From: Diphasiastrum complanatum
Taxonomy: Eukaryota; Streptophyta; Lycopodiopsida; Lycopodiales; Lycopodiaceae
Length of the DNA: 64,000 nucleotides
Assembly: GCA_029204225.1 (NCBI GenBank)
Contig: MU832221.1
Location: 17,658 to 81,657, forward strand
Reading direction: 5' to 3'
Under the pieces are notes generated by a model that searched no databases, had not been told where the DNA came from, and was given only the letters and a program-made list of their open reading frames with translations. Positions within the stretch are counted from its first letter, which is position 1, and the number at the start of each line of letters is the position of its first letter. Both the position numbers and the translations under genes were made by a program. Positions 24,531-39,097 of this stretch are shown piece by piece.

Positions 24531-25273
24531 CTTCGAAACTGAAAGAGAGCTACCTTAACTTCTGAAGGAAAAAAGTCTAAAAGACTAATTTACAACTGTA
24601 CAAGGGAAAGGAAAGATGACTTAGCTGTTTCTGAGGACTGTACTTCCAAAGAAAGAATGAAGAGGAACCCTTTCAGCTCTTTTCCCCAAAATTTCAGACC
24701 TGCTGTTCCGAAAAATGCCAGTTTGAAGCTTCAAAACGGTGCTAAATTTCCCGGTTTTTTGATGATAGTAGCTCGCTGGTCTGATAGGAATCCTCTTGCT
24801 CCAAATCTCTGACGTTGGGGCCCAAAAACTTGTTGAAAAACCAGATTTTCAGAAGTACTGGCAGCGCTGGCCCTGCTCCTCCTTTTTGGCTTCAAACTCG
24901 CTGAGAACCAGTAACTTTTTCCCTGGAAATCGGATGTAGGTCTCTGACTGTACAGCGATGGAGGTGCTGGCTTCTTCCTACTCTAATTTCGCTGGGAAAA
25001 CTATAGAGAATCCTCTCAACTCAGTGGGAAACAGCTGTTTTTTCAGCGAGTTACCTACACTTGGAATCTGACTCCTTGCTACTGTGATTTCTCAGTGGAA
25101 ATCAGAAGTTTGAAGGCTGCTCCTACAGCGATCCTCCTCCTCTAGAAATCAGAAGTTTGAAGGCTGCTCCTACAGCGATCCTCCTCCTCTATTCCTCTCT
25201 GAGAATCTGAGAAACACTTCCTATCTTCTGATAGCTTTCTCTACTACTGTCCTGAACTCCCTAGGATGGAGAT
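24531..25273 (-). other. chromovirus untranslated leader
   Basis: About 740 bases between primer site and gag start. It holds an exact tandem duplication of 47 bases at 25098-25191 (unit starting GAAATCAGAAGTTTGAAGG). No ORF of interest on the element strand. Confidence 0.85.
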
Positions 25274-25286
25274 GGCTCTGATACCA
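25274..25286 (-). other. chromovirus primer binding site (tRNA-iMet)
   Basis: On the minus strand TGGTATCAGAGCC begins one base after the 5' LTR. It is complementary to the 3' end of plant initiator methionine tRNA. Confidence 0.93.
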
Positions 25287-25287
25287 G

Positions 25288-25645
25288 TGTAATAGATCCT
25301 AACACCACAGTAGGGCAAACACTAACTGATCCACCCAACCTTGCCTACTCCCTGATATAGAGTAAGCCCCTCCTAGCCCAGTGTGAGGACTGGTAGCATG
25401 CTACTGCCAAGTGTCGGCCACGTGGCACTGACGTGGCCGACTGCACGTCGGGACCCAACTGGGGGCCCTATCCTGCTGACAAGGTCCCTAGGCTGTGTTA
25501 GGCCCGCCATGGCTATGGACCGTGCTGGGGCACACTACTCACACTGTCTTGCCCTGTGGGTCATGTACGCTGGACACGACCCTGACTGTGGTATCTGACC
25601 TATCTGTGTTCTCTAGGGTTCGGCACTGGTTACGAGCTCGTAACA
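25288..25645 (-). repeat. chromovirus 5' LTR (358 bp)
   Basis: Partner of 19377-19734. It ends TAACA immediately before the TATGG duplication at 25646-25650. Confidence 0.97.
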
Positions 25646-28600
25646 TATGGAGTCTACCCAAAAGTCTCAAGTTGGCGTGTACGTACACCAACCTCTCCAA
25701 CTGCGCTGATGATAGTCGATTCCTCTTCTTCGTGTGAATCATGGAATGGACACTCCAGTTCCTCTCACAAGCGACTGCAGTGCAGTCCCTTGAGAGAATC
25801 CTGATGGCAAGGCGACACAATTTGGGGACATCAACCCCAAACTTCAACCACCATGACACGGGACGTAGCTAGCCTGAATCACAGTTCAAGGGGCAGTTAG
25901 TACTTACTACTAGCAACTTGCAAGATGCAACCAAGTTCCAAGTTCCAACAAGTTACAATATGATTGACTAACTGTGCAGTAAAATGTGAAGTAACAAGTT
26001 TAAACTGTAATGGACCATGCCACATGAACAAGTTTATTACCCTCTCTCAAAAGCGTCGGGCCAGTGGCGAACTCCAAGGTCTCCTGCCCAAAAATCTGAA
26101 GCTCATCCAGCAGGTTATCATGCTTGCGTACATCAGGATAAACTCGAGAGAAATAGGCATTCCAGCCATCCCTGAGCTCCCTATCTATGAACTGCTCCTC
26201 CTTCCTCCAAAGTGGATGGAGTATGTGGGCCATGGCATGCAGGGGCCTATGAAACCACTCCCACCTACTCAACCAAAGGAGCCGGACCTTCGTAAGCCTG
26301 CAAGAATTAAGATTCAAGAGTCCAGACACAGTAATAATTATACAATATAGTACAATGTACATGATAGATCAATCATCATAGTACATACTACATACTATTG
26401 TCTACATACTACATTTGAAATTTGAATCTTGATTCTTGATATACATAATACCTCTCTGGGCTAATGGTCGTGCAAAGCCTCAACTGCTCGCCCAGCCTGT
26501 CCATGAACTCGTACAAGAGGCCCAATGTGCAGCCCTCTCGATCTGTAAGGCGCAGGACAGTGTAGATGGGCTGTAGGCCCACCACAATGGATCGAGCCTC
26601 ATCCCAAAATGGTGAATGCATAATGGTCCGCTCGAATCTCTTACTCTTGGGCTCCTGTGACGGCCCCCACTGCGCCCAGTCAACAACAACAACCATCTGC
26701 CTCAAGCCCTGATGAACTTTCAGCAGTCGTTCCAGGACCAGGAACATAAATGCAAACCTGCATAGGGCACATTGCACAAGTGACAAATTCTAAGTTCTAA
26801 CTTTTGACAAGAGTCAAGAGTCAAGACAATACATGGCACATGCAATGTGCATCATTGCATGAAATATTTACCACTACTAACTAAACAGTAAATAGTAAAT
26901 ATTTACCAAGTTCCAACAGTCTACAGAAGCGCATTCAAGAATCAAATTTGAGTTGCAACTTGCATACCTGGTGGGGGCAGGTCTCAAGACATCCAAGGTG
27001 GACTGTCTCTTGAACATGGCTAGGACCCTAGGCTTCTTGGTGACAAATCTCACCAAGAACCGTGCAGTACGCACCACCTCTGCAATCCAAGGAATCTTGG
27101 CCACATCCTCGACCAACAAGTCCAGGCAGTGTGCAGCACAAGGTGTCCAAAAGATGTGGGGGTAGGTCTCATTAACGAGCCTACCCATGGAGACGCAGTT
27201 TGACGCATTATCTGTGACCACCTGCACAACCATACCATGCAATGTGCAATGTGCATGAGTTTGGAATTCCGAATTCAAGACTCAAGTGCTCAGTGGCAAC
27301 TGCTTAGACTTTAGTGAACCATAATCCAGATTCCACTGTTGATCAATCCGAAATCGCCATTGAACAATGAACATTCAACATTGACATTTACAAATTAGTA
27401 ATTACCTGTAACCTAATACCATTTAAGTTTTAACATTATAGGTAAACCGTAAACCGTAAATTGTAAAAAGTATAATATATATACCTGTACAACGTGTTGT
27501 GGTCCGACCTCCTCAATGGCAACTCGAATATGTGAGAACATGTACTCGCCCGTGACTGCCTCCCCAGAGGTGTCGATGGATCTGAGAAACATCGTCCCCA
27601 TGCACGAAGACACCAGGATATTCAATATGTGGCGCCTCCTCGTATCGCTCCAACCATCAGATATGATGGTGCAACCATACCTAGTTGAAAGTTCACAGGT
27701 GACAAGTGACAAGTCAGTGGACCGTGGTCACGACTCACGACTCACTTACAGGTGACAAAACAAGATGAATCATGATTCATGACAGATCCATCATCCGAGA
27801 GGAATCAGGATAGATCTTAAATTGTAAATTGCAATTCAAATTTCATGGCAAATTCCAATGATAAATGATCATTTGAATATTCATGATTAGACATAAATAG
27901 CTAGCTGCAGCCTGCAAATTGCAATTAACAAGTAATTTACAATTAACGCCTGCAATTTAAGTTTTAACGATCATCATAAAGTCTTTAAACTTTAAAGTTT
28001 AGAGTAGATAAAGTTAAAAGCAACTAGTACGTACTGGGCCCATGCCTTCCTGAGAGGCTCTAGCTTCTGGTCAACAGAAGCCCGCTCATCAAGAAGCCCC
28101 TTCGTCCTCAGGTGCTCGCAAGATGGCCCCTGCCACACCTGCCCAATCGCACTCACCGCACTCATCGCCCACCTCCATACCGGGGCTGGACACATAGTAC
28201 TCCCTACCCCCCATCTGTGTAGTGCGGCCTCGTCTACCTCTCCCTCTCTCAGGTGGATGATGTGGTGCCGGTATGGTCATGGCTAGAGGTGGTGTCGAAG
28301 ATCCTGCACCAGAAGGCGGGTACTAGGCCATGCCTCATCTGCAGCTCTGTCTTCTGGGCCATGGGAAGCGAGGGGTGAGCGGATGGCAACTGGGGGGCGT
28401 CATGTGGTGGCCTCTGGCTGTGTCGCCGTGACAGCATCTCGATCTACCAAAAAAGACAAATTTGAATTTACAATACAATTTAGAAATTAGATGATCAATG
28501 AAATTGAAACTTCAAACTTGATGTATCATGTGAGCTAAAAGTTAAAACTTAAAACTTGATCAATGTTTGAACTTTGAACTTTGAAGTGTAAGAGTCTTAG

Positions 28601-28861
28601 AGTTGAATGTTTACCTCTCGGTCTGGGCCCCATCCTCGAAGGGCCAACCTCCTCCAATGCGACAGGAGTGAGTAGCGTGTCAAGAGCATGCATGCAAGCG
28701 GCAATCTCGTACCCCCTCAAACGTAACAAATGTGCCCTGATGCGTGTGGGCCCTCCAGTGTAAGACTGGTGACAGTATCTGCAAGTCCATCTCTTCGTGC
28801 CCGATGTGCCATAGGCCGCAGCGATGGTGACATGATCCCACCCCATCCCTCGGCATGGTGG

Positions 28862-28880
28862 CCCTCTCTCTCTCTCTCTC

Positions 28881-28927
<47 letters not shown>
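28862..28927. repeat. CT microsatellite
   Basis: (CT)n with one short interruption (AAG), just upstream of the hAT transposase start codon on the minus strand, so it lies in the 5' untranslated or promoter part. Confidence 0.95.
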
Positions 28928-28930
<3 letters not shown>

Positions 28931-29166
28931 GGTGACAGTCTAGACTCTACAGATCTCTCTAAGTTCTAACTTCTAAGTGCTAAGTTCTAACTAGACTCTA
29001 CTATCTAGTTACTAGTAACTACTTAGTACTAACTAGTAACTACTAAGTACTAACTCAGACTAGTCACTAACTCCTAACTTCTAAGTTCTAACTTCTAACT
29101 TCTAACTTCTAACTAAGTAGCTACCCAGGTCCCACACCCATCTCAAGACTCACAATGCCCACTGCC

Positions 29167-29470
29167 CACACACACACACAATCTCAGTGCTCAAGCCTCA
29201 CACAAACTCACAGTGCAGTGTGCACACATCTCAAAACTCACACACACACACCCACAATGCACACATGTCACACACACACACAATATCATAATATCACACA
29301 CACACACACACTCTCTCTCACACACACTCACTGATTCACTCACACACACTGTACACATCAAAAGACAGTGGACACACACACACACAGTGCACACACACAC
29401 ACAATATCACACAATCACTCACACACATACACACAAAATCACACCATTATCTCTCTCTCTCTCTCACACA
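29167..29470. repeat. CA/CT compound microsatellite
   Basis: Dense (CA)n blocks interspersed with TCAC, CTCA and (CT)n over about 300 bases near the hAT right end. All ORFs here are repeat artefacts. Confidence 0.9.
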
Positions 29471-29546
29471 CAGCACTGAGCACACACACACAATCTGAAT
29501 GGCAAATGCACAGTGCACACAGAGTGCTGACTCCTGAGTGCACCCC

Positions 29547-29559
<13 letters not shown>

Positions 29560-29605
<46 letters not shown>
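29560..29605. repeat. CT microsatellite after a C tract
   Basis: A run of C (about 29544-29558) followed by (CT)n, about 50 bases inside the right subterminal zone of the hAT. Confidence 0.93.
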
Positions 29606-29607
<2 letters not shown>

Positions 29608-29654
29608 CGCGAACAGAATGGGCGAAATCTGGATTCTGGAATCGTTTTAGGGCC

Positions 29655-29743
29655 AGACGGTTCGAACGATTCGAACCGGGTCCGAACGATTCGATGGTTC
29701 GAACCGTAAAAGGCGGTTCGAACCGCGATTCGATGCAACCTTG
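29655..29743 (-). promoter_or_regulatory. hAT right terminal and subterminal repeats
   Basis: Four TTCGAA palindromes (two in GGTTCGAACCG form) within 80 bases, then the inverted terminal repeat ATGCAACCTTG. Mirrors the left end (17711-17840). Confidence 0.75.
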
Positions 29744-29828
29744 CTAGAAAGTATGGGTTATGTAATTTGTGGAAGTCATCATTCTTATCTCTATTGTATC
29801 TATTTGTGAAATTGGAATATATCCAGAT

Positions 29829-30151
29829 CATAGTTGCCCAAAAACGCATTTCTGGGCAAAAATGTTTCTAGAAATGCGTTTCTAGGCCAGAAACGTGCCA
29901 AAAAAAAACATAATATTTAAAATTGCCTAAATTGGACCTAAACCATGCCGTAACCAGCCCAACTGTCACCAAAACACTTGGCAACCTACACAGATGCAAT
30001 GCCCTTGATCAGAGCTTTAATCTGATACCCATATTGCCCAAAAAAATCTAATTAAAAAAAAAAACGATTTCTCATAAACGCTCCCTCAAACCAGAAACGC
30101 AGTTCAGGAACACGTTTATGACCGTGTTTCTGGATGGGAGGTGCAACTATG
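29829..30151. mobile_element. CATAG-family MITE (323 bp)
   Basis: Flanked by an exact 8-bp duplication ATCCAGAT (29821-29828 and 30152-30159). The terminal repeats are CATAGTTGC and GCAACTATG. The subterminal motif is AAACGCATTTCTGG / CCAGAAACG, unlike the GAATCGCGATTC of its relatives, but the right half shares the ordered words CTAAATTGGACC, AAACTACACAG-like and ATCTGATACCCATATTGCC with the element at 824-2463. It has no coding capacity. Confidence 0.9.
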
Positions 30152-30159
30152 ATCCAGAT

Positions 30160-30616
30160 TCACAAATTTAATGAAAAGTCATGTCATGAGGTAAAGCTTA
30201 GAAAAAATACACATGCAACCAAAAAAGTCAAAAGGATTTATGATCTCTTGCTAAACTTATTGGTGAGTATAATTTATAAGGTGACTGTAAGTTAGCAAAC
30301 ACTTTGTCACTTTGTTAACAAATATGCAATCTAAAACTTATATGGATGAGCAAAAGGTAACCAAATCAGTTTTACTCCTTAGTAAAATTTGATGATTCAA
30401 ACCAAATAAGTTAACAACACAAGAAATCTCTCAGATACAAAAATCCACCCCTTGCAAAAGATCAAATAAGAGTGTATGGAACAATATTATGGATGTCAAA
30501 AACGGAACAACCTTGAGACATTCAGCTACAAAGATTGAAATACAAACTCAGAAAATGGGAAAACCAAGGTGGTCCTATGCATTGTTAACAAGGATTGATT
30601 TATTGCCCTAACATAC
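30160..30616 (-). other. probable start of coatomer alpha intron 2
   Basis: Begins on the minus strand at the donor GTATGT (30611-30616). About 450 bases of AT-rich sequence with no exon. No coatomer sequence was found between here and position 1. Confidence 0.55.
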
Positions 30617-31726
30617 CATTCATGCGCCATAACTTCACTTGGCGATCATCTGCTCCAGAAACAATGAGCGGTAAAGTGGGATGAAATGATGCCCAATTGA
30701 CACCACGATCATGACCCTCGAGGACATACTTCACAACTGCATCACCTCCACCAAATAGGTCAGTGTTCATTTGAGTAAGCCTCAAGATGTCTTCTGCTGG
30801 TGCCACAGTTTTCTTTCTCAAAGCACCAATATCCCAAACTCGCACTGTCTGATCTAGAGAAGCCGATACCACTAAGTCCTCCTTGACATGAAAAGAAGCG
30901 CACATCACATAGTGATTGTGCCCAGTGAGGACAGATACACAAGTCCGTGACTGCCAATTCCATATCCTGATAGTTTGGTCATCACTAGCACTTACAATCC
31001 ACGGGTACTCTTGATGAAATTGAACAGTTCTTATATAGTCCAAATGACCAAGCAAAGTGAAAAGACATCGTCGCAATTTGTAATTCCACACCTTTATTTT
31101 GTAGTCATCACCTGCGTTTTGATTAGGATCATTAAAATGTGCATGAAGATTCAGCTGCTTCTATAAGAGAATAAAGACAGATTCCTACTTACCTGCATAT
31201 AACTTTTAACACCAAGAAGATAGCAATAAAAATCTCTTAGCCTTCCAGAGATTTACACATTATTAATCTTGAAAATTTCCCAAAAACAGAAGATAACAAA
31301 CCAATGTGAGGGGTATAAAATTGGCATTGAAAGATCTTGATAATGATACATTCAAAGAGCGCGGACGTGCTAATAAATGTTTTTTATCGAATCATGACGG
31401 ACAGACAGCCGCCCATCAGTGGAGCCTGGAGGGAGGGGGAGGATAAAAAACATGCATTACATAGCAAGCTTAGAATAATATCACGCGAGAAGATGTGTAT
31501 GAGGAGATGATGTCTTACCCCCTGAAACAAAAAGTGGCTGAGAAATATGAAAATGCACTCCACGTACAGGACCATCGTGCTCACCAAAACGGTCTATAAG
31601 TGTGCCCATACGATAGTCCCATAGTTGAATCACTCCACTGTGCAAGCTCGTCAGGATCCATGGTCTTTTGGGGTGGAAGCTCAGTCCCTTCACCCTGTTG
31701 CTCTTAGTTTCGAACTTTGTTAACAT
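30617..31726 (-). CDS. COPA: coatomer subunit alpha, N-terminal two exons (partial)
   Basis: Exon 1 (31726-31519) starts with the canonical plant alpha-COP N terminus [20 protein letters not shown] and ends at GTAAGA. Exon 2 (31111-30617) starts after an ACGCAG acceptor, completing a split Gly codon to give [15 protein letters not shown], and ends in RMN at a GTATGT donor with phase 1. Together they give about 234 residues with five WD40 repeats ([72 protein letters not shown]). Alpha-COP is about 1200 residues in plants and forms the COPI vesicle coat that recycles Golgi cargo to the ER. The rest of the propeller, the solenoid and COPI_C domains are absent from the window. The exons are clean, so this is either a real gene with a very long second intron or a recent partial copy. 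Confidence 0.9.
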
Positions 31727-31867
31727 CTTTGCTGTTTTCCAAATCTCGTTTGAACAGTGGAGAAGATGCTCAGCTTGATTCTGCAGACTCGCGTCAATAG
31801 CAAATGTTCATAAACCATACAAGTGACCAAAACAATCAGCAGAATTACGATATTACGAAAGCTCAAT

Positions 31868-32115
31868 AAAGAATCCCTGTTATTATCGAGAAAACCTTGA
31901 CAGATCTGATATTACAGGTCCATGAAAAATCCCTGCTATCTAGAAACCTTCATAGATCTGATATCGTAGTTCAATATCCCTGCTACTATCGAGAAAACCT
32001 TGACAGATCTGATACTGTGATTCAATTAGAAGAACCACCAGTATTATCGAGAAAACCTTCATGGATCTGCTATTGTGATTCGATAAGCAATCCCTAACAT
32101 CAGAAAAAACCTTGA
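31868..32115. repeat. degenerate tandem repeat, unit about 55-65 bp
   Basis: The words AATCCCTG.TA, TATCGAGAAAACCTT, GACAGATCTGATA and GATTCAAT recur in order about four times just upstream of the coatomer alpha start codon. It lies in the 5' untranslated or promoter region, with no function inferred. Confidence 0.75.
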
Positions 32116-32600
32116 TGTCCCGCAGCTTGTCCAAAAGATAACGTAGCAAGATCGTGAACCTAGATTAATTTTCCAGATTATTGCAAAAGCTTATCTGAAC
32201 CTGAATTCAAGATCGATCCCTCCTCACTCGCTCAAATACTTGTGATTAGTTGCATTTCATTGCACAAAAGTCTATCATGTGACAGAGCTACAGTCACCGT
32301 AGCTACAGTCACCGTAGCTTCCTTTCACTACAAATTAGACAGTACCGGAAAGAAACCTTGGCCCACCAAGCTGAATGCACCACCCTCTTCTTCCTGATTT
32401 TAAACTGGTGCTGGCCAGCATCAACAAGATCAGCGTCCTCCCGCCTCCGCCTCTCCTTCTCCTCTTTGTCACAAGGACAGCGGAAGAGGCTGGTGGTGGT
32501 GGTGCTGCTGCTTGTTGGTTGCTTGTTCCCAATTCTAGCCTATGCCATGAGCAATGTTTTCTCAAGGTTGAGGCTATTCAAGGTTGAGGCTATCCACGTG
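32116..32600. other. probable coatomer alpha upstream region
   Basis: No gene is seen. A direct repeat GAGCTACAGTCACCGTA / TAGCTACAGTCACCGTA lies at about 32285-32320. On the minus strand this region precedes the coatomer alpha start, but no convincing TATA box was picked out. Confidence 0.45.
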
Positions 32601-34511
<1,911 letters not shown>

Positions 34512-36352
34512 GCATCCGTTTGCTGGCCCTGCAACGTTGAGGCTATGCTATTCACGGGCCATTAGTTTGTTGGCCCTGCTCTTCTTGGGCGTTCATATGG
34601 GGACAAAAGCTATTCTTCAATTTTGCACAAGATTTTTTATTGATGATATTGGACATGCACATAAAGGCCACGTGAAGGCCTCGTGAATTACTTTGTTATC
34701 ATCATGCCTTCATCATGCTGCACCTCTCTCTTCTTCCAGCAATAGCTTAGGTGGGCACGAACTTTCAAATTTGATAAGCATCAAAGCACAGCATTAATTG
34801 CTATTTGTTTCATCTGCATCTGCATCGGATCTGCAATCAGCATCTACTCATTACCAAAACAGATCTGGCAGTTCCTTCTCTACTACGAAACGCGACCTCC
34901 ATCTACACAACACTTCCATCTGTGTTTGTGGAGAAGCAGAGCTTTTTCTTTTGACCTCTTTGTGCCAGCACATCTACGTCGGGAACTCCATGTGACCTCC
35001 ATCTGCATTGCATCTTCACACCACTTCCTTCTGTGTTTGTGTGGAGGAGCAAAGCTTTTTCTTTTGACCTCTCTCTCTCTCAATATATGTGGTATGCTTG
35101 CTGTTGACATGGATGTGCATACTTGCTATGCGTGGTAGCTGTTTTCTTTTCATGTCTTTAAATTGGAAAAGCATTAGTACCTGTAATCTGGGCAGAATTC
35201 TACTATCAAATGGCCTGATGGAGCATCTGGTCTATCGATGCTTCAATGTCTATATTCTCAGCCAAAAGTTGTGATGAATGGCAAAAGGGAGCCTTTGCAG
35301 GCTCCATCGCAGCTCTAGAGACTACCTTATGAAAAAAATGCTACTATCAAAATCAAATGCCTTCCTGGAGTTTCTGCTTCCAATGCCTATTCCCTCGGCA
35401 AACGCTACTAAACAATGGCCTAAGGGAGCCTCTGCTCCATCGCAGCTCCTGCAGTTGTATCCTGACATCTCATTCATAGTGTAGATGTTGGTTTTTTTAC
35501 ATTGGCAAGATTGGTGATTTGCTAGCTTCCTAACCCAAGATCCTTTTATGATTTTAGATCATCAACAGAAGAGCAGAATCATTGCTAGTTGCTACGAAAA
35601 TCAAACATTGTTGCAAGGATCCTACGCCTGTTGGGAGAGCAGAATCATTGCTAGATGGGTGTTGGAATGGCTTTGGTTGGTAAAACGAACCAAGATCCTC
35701 AGGCCTTTCTTCTTCTTTTATTACGAGTGGTTTTACCTTGATGGAGTAGTTCTTCTACATATCTAATCGTGAATTTCAAAAATAGATAATTGATGGCCCC
35801 TTCGTCTTGCTTGATTGAATCAAGCCATAACTTAATATTAGTTACAGAGGCCGTATTTATTTCATCAATAAATAAAGCGGGCCAAAAGTTTATGTAAGTC
35901 TTATTTCCTTGAATCCAAAACATGATATGCGTATGAACTGATCCTTTGTTTTGGATCTCATATCGAATGACATGGTATTTGATTCTTCCTAACAAGAAGT
36001 GCTTTGAAAGCAGATATTCTTTCATGAATCTTTCCAATCGGGCCACAAATAGCATCGTGCACTCAATCGGACAATTTTGCCCATCAAAATCCATGTTTAT
36101 TTGTTGTGCAATCTTCTCTATTTCAGTGATTTCAAACCATCTCGTCTCTGAATTTTTGTCCGCAGTCAATGTTAAAAAAAATTGGGGGAGTCTCCATTGT
36201 TCAACCATTGTTAAGAGATCTTTTAAATTGCGTCTATGCCAATGGTGTGTTTGGAATTTCAGTTGGTAGAGTATATTTTAAAACATGATTGAATATTTGA
36301 TGTTTAGATGCTTTCTTATTCTTTGAGAGAAAGCTGATTATATCTTTTTGTA
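34512..36352. repeat. tandem unit, copy B
   Basis: Same order as copy A but with a collapsed CT tract (about 12 bases at 35069-35080), which accounts for its shorter length of about 1841 bases. Confidence 0.88.
35699..36208 (-). pseudogene. Helitron Rep fragment, copy B
   Basis: A 169-residue open piece, near-identical to copy A from MVEQWRLPQFFLTLTADK to RNKRRRKA, with the same QNKGSVHTHIMFWI HUH motif. Upstream the frame is broken by a two- to three-base loss near 36240 relative to copy A, so the SWHRYN segment is lost. Confidence 0.8.
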
Positions 36353-38305
<1,953 letters not shown>

Positions 38306-38659
38306 TACTATTGATGGAACGCTATTTGATATTAAAACTGCTTGCCTAATTTGGTATAAGACTATTATGTAGGGCGGATATAGTGTAAAAATCGAAAAGA
38401 AAGAACTTGCTCGTAGGCTAGCATAATCAAGGAAGCTTATATTTCCATCATAAAATCCATGAGCAAATGGAAATAAAAAAGGAAACAGGCTTGTTCCCAA
38501 TTTTAACGCAGGTTTGTCATCATGTTGACTATTATTTACAAGCCCTATATGTTTTGAGTAAATTTTGTTATTGTTTTGTTTTAACAATCTTTGGAGGGAC
38601 TTTCTCTTCGCAGACTCATTTTCAATATGTAGATCACATGCAATTGCATTATCAAGCAA

Positions 38660-39092
38660 TGATTTTCTTGTGATCTAGCCTTTTGAAAAAGATTTATACC
38701 GTCTTTTTGTTTCAATTGAAACATCAACGAAGGCTAGATTTTGCACTACAAAAGGCTCTAATCCCAATATGCTTCGTATGTACTCAGATGATTGAAATAC
38801 AGTGTAGCATATTCTATGTTTATTTTTTACACAAGAATTACAGACATACCATGCTTTTTTGGATTCATTTCCATAAAAATGTATTGGCTATTGCGTACAG
38901 AGGTATATTATCAATTTCTAATATGTTTTTTTTGGAAATGTGGTGCATGGAAAAAGTTGAGCTGCCACAAGTGGAACAACATTTCATACATTGTACTAGA
39001 TTCATACTGATTTCCGACCATTGATTAGCAATTTTGTCCTACGAGCAAATTGTACGCGATATTGACAACTGAATTATAGAGGTTGCATAGAA
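38660..39092 (-). other. probable Helitron 5' coding remnant
   Basis: A minus-strand reading around 38990-38880 gives NLVQCMKCCSTCGSSTF, a CxxC-rich segment like the zinc-binding N terminus of Helitron proteins, but without a continuous frame. It is cut at 39097 by the copia insertion. Confidence 0.4.
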
Positions 39093-39097
39093 GCTTG

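Larger units (their letters stand above)
19377..25645 (-). mobile_element. full-length Ty3 chromovirus
   Basis: A complete 6269-bp element on the minus strand: 5' LTR (25288-25645), primer site, leader, one gag-pol ORF, polypurine tract, 3' LTR (19377-19734), and a 5-bp target duplication TATGG. LTRs begin TG and end CA. The LTRs differ at two positions that I can see (G/A near 19571 versus 25482, A/G near 19635 versus 25546), about 99.4% identity, so insertion was recent. The ORF is uninterrupted and ends in a chromodomain, which defines the chromovirus branch. It looks autonomous. Several of its parts, such as RT and RNase H, are much better preserved than in the other Ty3 copies of the window. 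Confidence 0.97.
18668..28846 (-). pseudogene. hAT transposase (BED finger, DUF659, hATC), split by insertion
   Basis: Exons can be traced on the minus strand. 28846 to about 28615: BED zinc finger with WTCRYCHQSYTGG, RIRAHL and a distal Cys. About 28445-28250: linker. To about 28035: KLEPLRKAW end of the N part. 27680-27485: DUF659 core (YGCTIISDGWSDTRRRHILN). 27221-26968: VVTDNASNCVSMG and FWTPCAAHCLDLLVEDV. 26757-26452 and 26297-26041: middle domain. About 25870-25651: hATC with SWWLKFGVDVPKL and CERNWSVHSMIHTKKRNRL. The chromovirus interrupts this last exon, which resumes at 19376 and ends at a GTAACT donor near 19345. Two more exons follow (19145-19036; 18888-18668), the last encoding a very acidic Ser/Glu tail before a stop. 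Junctions at exons 1/2 and before hATC are not cleanly in frame, so it may already have been defective. Confidence 0.85.
17711..29743 (-). mobile_element. large hAT transposon with BED/DUF659/hATC transposase, interrupted by a chromovirus
   Basis: The element is flanked by an exact 8-bp repeat CTAGAAAG (17703-17710 and 29744-29751) and has inverted ends CAAGGTTGCAT. Each end holds four TTCGAA cores in GATTCGAAC / GGTTCGAACC settings. The transposase gene runs on the minus strand from 28846 to 18668. A 6.27-kb chromovirus sits inside its hATC exon, so the hAT itself is about 5.76 kb. The long introns and 3' parts contain many CT/CA microsatellites. The 8-bp duplication, BED finger, DUF659 and hATC identify the hAT superfamily. 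It is inactive in this state. Confidence 0.93.

Noticed and set aside
29213-29479. His/Thr-rich ORF
   Set aside because: Produced entirely by CA repeats.
38683-39024. 113-codon plus-strand ORF beside the Helitron region
   Set aside because: It opposes the Helitron coding strand and shows no known domain; the minus strand gives a Cys-rich Helitron-like segment instead.
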